A stretch of 64,000 bases of DNA from Atherinomorus stipes. Lineage: Eukaryota; Chordata; Actinopteri; Atheriniformes; Atherinidae. The notes below the pieces were generated by a model. The model was not told the DNA's origin. It saw nothing but the letters and a program-made list of their open reading frames with translations, and did not search any database. The stretch spans positions 3,164,001 to 3,228,000 of the forward strand of contig JALJCO010001284.1 of the NCBI GenBank assembly GCA_023101725.1, read 5' to 3'. The translations under genes and the position numbers were made by a program. Shown here piece after piece: positions 61,600-64,000 of this stretch. Each line of letters starts with the position of its first letter. Position 1 is the first letter of the stretch.

Positions 61600-64000
61600 G
61601 GGTAGAATTTTGTTCCGTTCAGGTTAGTTGGCGATGGAGCGGCTAATAACCCAGTAACAGCTAGTTAGCTACTTAGCCAGATAAATGCCAAGTTAGCTAG
61701 TTGGCTAATTTGCTGTGCAACATTAACTTGTGTTTGGACAGAGCTAGCTCGGAGAACGGCTTTGTCCTCTGCTCGTGATTCTCGTTTACATGGCGATGAT
61801 GTATCTGGTAACAGGTGTGTGTGCGTGCGTGTAGGGGAGGCATTGCGTTGTGTTAGAGAGAGAGGAGGGAGGGAGAGAGAGATAGAGAGAGCGAAGCGAG
61901 GTAATACGTCTTCCATAGTAACGGTTCGTTGCTAAGGCTGTCTGTGTGGAGGTTACATTATCATCCAAACCCATTAATTAAGCAGCGTTCAGCGTCAGTT
62001 GTCCTGGTTCCTGTCAGCGCGTGCCTGTGTGAGGATGTGTGGGCGACAGCTGAGCCAGGAGCATCAGTACATCTAATTTAACCTGGAAGCCCGTCTTCAA
62101 ATCCACTGTTGGTGCAGTTACTGGACATTTGAGCTTGCTTTATTTGTAAATTAATCAGTTAAACACCAATCCCGGCAGCCATTGGCAAGTTTTCCTTGTT
62201 TACCTGCCCAGTAACCAAACTAGTCCAAAGCAAGGGCTAATTTAAACAAACAAGCGAGTAGGTAAATGAATATATGTATAAATAAATAAACAAATTAGTT
62301 GATTAAGAAAGAAAGATATAAACAAAATATGGTATCCCTACATTTGGAGAATGTTTTATTTTGATAAAATAAGATAATATAATAGAGCATGAATATAAAA
62401 ATGGGGAAAAAGTTATATCTTTAGCCATTATTTCAGATAGAGTTAAAATGGCATTACTATGAAGAATATTAATTAATCTTTTTCATTTTGTAAAATAAAA
62501 GAAAAGAAAAAGGGGAGGAAAAAAAGAGCAATATAACTTTTTTTTTGCTATTTTTTTTAAGGTCAAGTAGAGGAAAAAAAGGATCATTTAACGTTACGAT
62601 AAAAAATAAAAAGGATTATTGTTCTGATTTATACTGGTTGAATATACATCTCTTTGTTGTTGTGTCATTACTTTTGCCAAGAAAGTCGTGTACTTAGCCT
62701 GGTTTCTTGTCTCTTCGTTTTAGAAATACTCATGAATATATACATTTTTAAAATAGAAGTTATGTTAAGAGTTAGAGTGGATGTGCATCTGATGACAGAC
62801 GTTTGCAGTAGAGCATCGACCACTTGGTTTAGGCACTTGGTTGGATTTGCTGCAGAAAGGAGAAAGTCAAAGAAACTTGTTAGTTTTAAACAAACAGTAT
62901 AGACATTAGAAGTATCTAGGCTAGTTCCAATCTTCTTTCCATGAATTGTAATAATAAGAAATAATTTTCTGTTTTGTTTGTTTGACTGAAAAACTACAAA
63001 CCTACATTTTCCCTAAACTGCACCAGGTTACAGGTCACTGGACAGTGAACATTATATCCTCTTTTATACTACAGATTATAGGTCGTTGACCCTTTAAGAC
63101 TGATGGTATAAAGGCGCACCTGATGGCACTGGGAACGGTGACAATGCTGTCTGGAGTGCCAGTCTTAAAGAGTTAAACCTTTCCCTGAGCCTGGCCAAGC
63201 CATTTGATGACAAGCAGCGTACACCTGCCCAGGTAGCCAGTCCAACACGGAGCTACTTTCAATTATTAGAAAATTAAACTGGATGTTCAAGGGGAAAAAA
63301 ACAACTTTGCATCATGATTTTTGAATATTGTGCGGCCCAGGAAACTTTCAATTAAATTCAAGTTTATTGAAATGAAATAAAATGAAATGAAATAAAAAAA
63401 ATTATTCTTTCTTTTTTTTTTTTTAAAATTATCAATTATCACAGCAGAGTCCTTCTGTGACTTTGGTCCTCGCCAGCACAAAGGTTAACTTCAGTGCTTT
63501 CTCTGCATCGATTCAGTCATGGTGGCCCTCCACAGCTATATTGTTAGTGACACCCCTTCAATATTGCCAGGAACAATATTGTTTCACATGGACAACACCA
63601 AAATTTCTTTAGTGAAGCTGCATTGCCCCCTCATGAAAGAACAGCAGCAGAAGGATACTCTGCTGTCAAACATCTGCTCTGCACTTGAAGAGTATGCGCA
63701 TGCAGAGATGTGGGATGTCTGAAACGCTCCTGGGGTTATTTGATGCGTTGTGGAGGTCGAAACAAAACCACATACCAACTGGAATGCAGAGCACACGTGC
63801 CTAATGCGAATCGGCCATTTGGGCTTTGAAGGTATCAAACCTCCTGCAAATATTTTGGGATAGGTTCAGATATATATATATATTTATGTGTGATGTTTAA
63901 AGGAATAGAGCTTCTATATGCATTTTTTTTTTTAAAAAAAACAACAACAACCAAACAAAAAAATAGAGATAGTGGAAAAAATTGCAAAAAATTAGCTTGG
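61600..64000. other. AT-rich sequence, possibly a first intron
   Basis: Contains a GA-rich run near 61855-61890 and scattered A/T tracts. An open frame at 63519-63722 has a protein-like look (LVKLHCPLMKEQQQK) but I do not recognise it; it may be a transposon remnant. Confidence 0.3.

Noticed and set aside
63519..63722. 67-codon frame as a gene exon
   Set aside because: It looks protein-like but has no recognised family and no supporting splice context; left as unassigned, possibly a transposon remnant.

Overview
The window is vertebrate nuclear DNA, almost certainly from a ray-finned (teleost) fish. The genes have many short exons with GT-AG introns. The proteins recognised are a fish-type C-type lectin, the ciliary dynein regulatory complex protein DRC7, and the chromatin reader PHF20. 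The space between exons is filled with typical fish transposons: Tc1/mariner, hAT and PIF/Harbinger elements, TTAA-flanked MITEs, LINE 3' ends and a tRNA-derived SINE. No bacterial, phage or CRISPR features are present.

Layout. 1-3408: a decayed Tc1-type MITE, then the 3' part of a C-type lectin gene whose first lectin domain has lost its N-terminal half. 3578-20259 and 20749-34622: two near-identical tandem copies (A and B) of one block, each holding a TE cluster and a 17-exon drc7 gene. Copy B is an intact 810-codon reading frame. Copy A carries a +1 and later a -1 indel, and a stop lies between them. Copy A also holds a 3,230-bp hAT insertion (5908-9137) with a perfect 8-bp target duplication; copy B keeps the empty site. 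Inside that hAT lies a 421-bp tandem array, each unit with a perfect RFX X-box and an AG|GT splice-like junction. Copy B instead has a strange C-depleted, poly(A)-bounded stretch (about 23530-24300).

34623-53810: a promoter with an NRF1 palindrome (about 35257) followed by phf20 on the + strand (coding 36502-53641: two Tudor-like exons, an acidic exon, a C2H2 finger, a PHD finger and a conserved C-terminus). Its introns carry a PIF/Harbinger element with a Myb-like remnant, TTAA MITEs, a SINE and LINE/Tc1 fragments. 53811-61390: intergenic DNA with Tc1 transposase ruins, one split by LINE pieces. 61390-61590: a GC-rich stretch that may be the promoter and first exon of a gene running beyond the window.

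The genes do not form a pathway. DRC7 acts in motile axonemes, PHF20 in histone acetylation control, and the lectin at the cell surface or in secretion. The main biological question is the drc7 duplication: a recent real duplication with one copy decaying and its upstream region remodelled by a transposon, or two haplotypes wrongly placed in tandem by the assembler.
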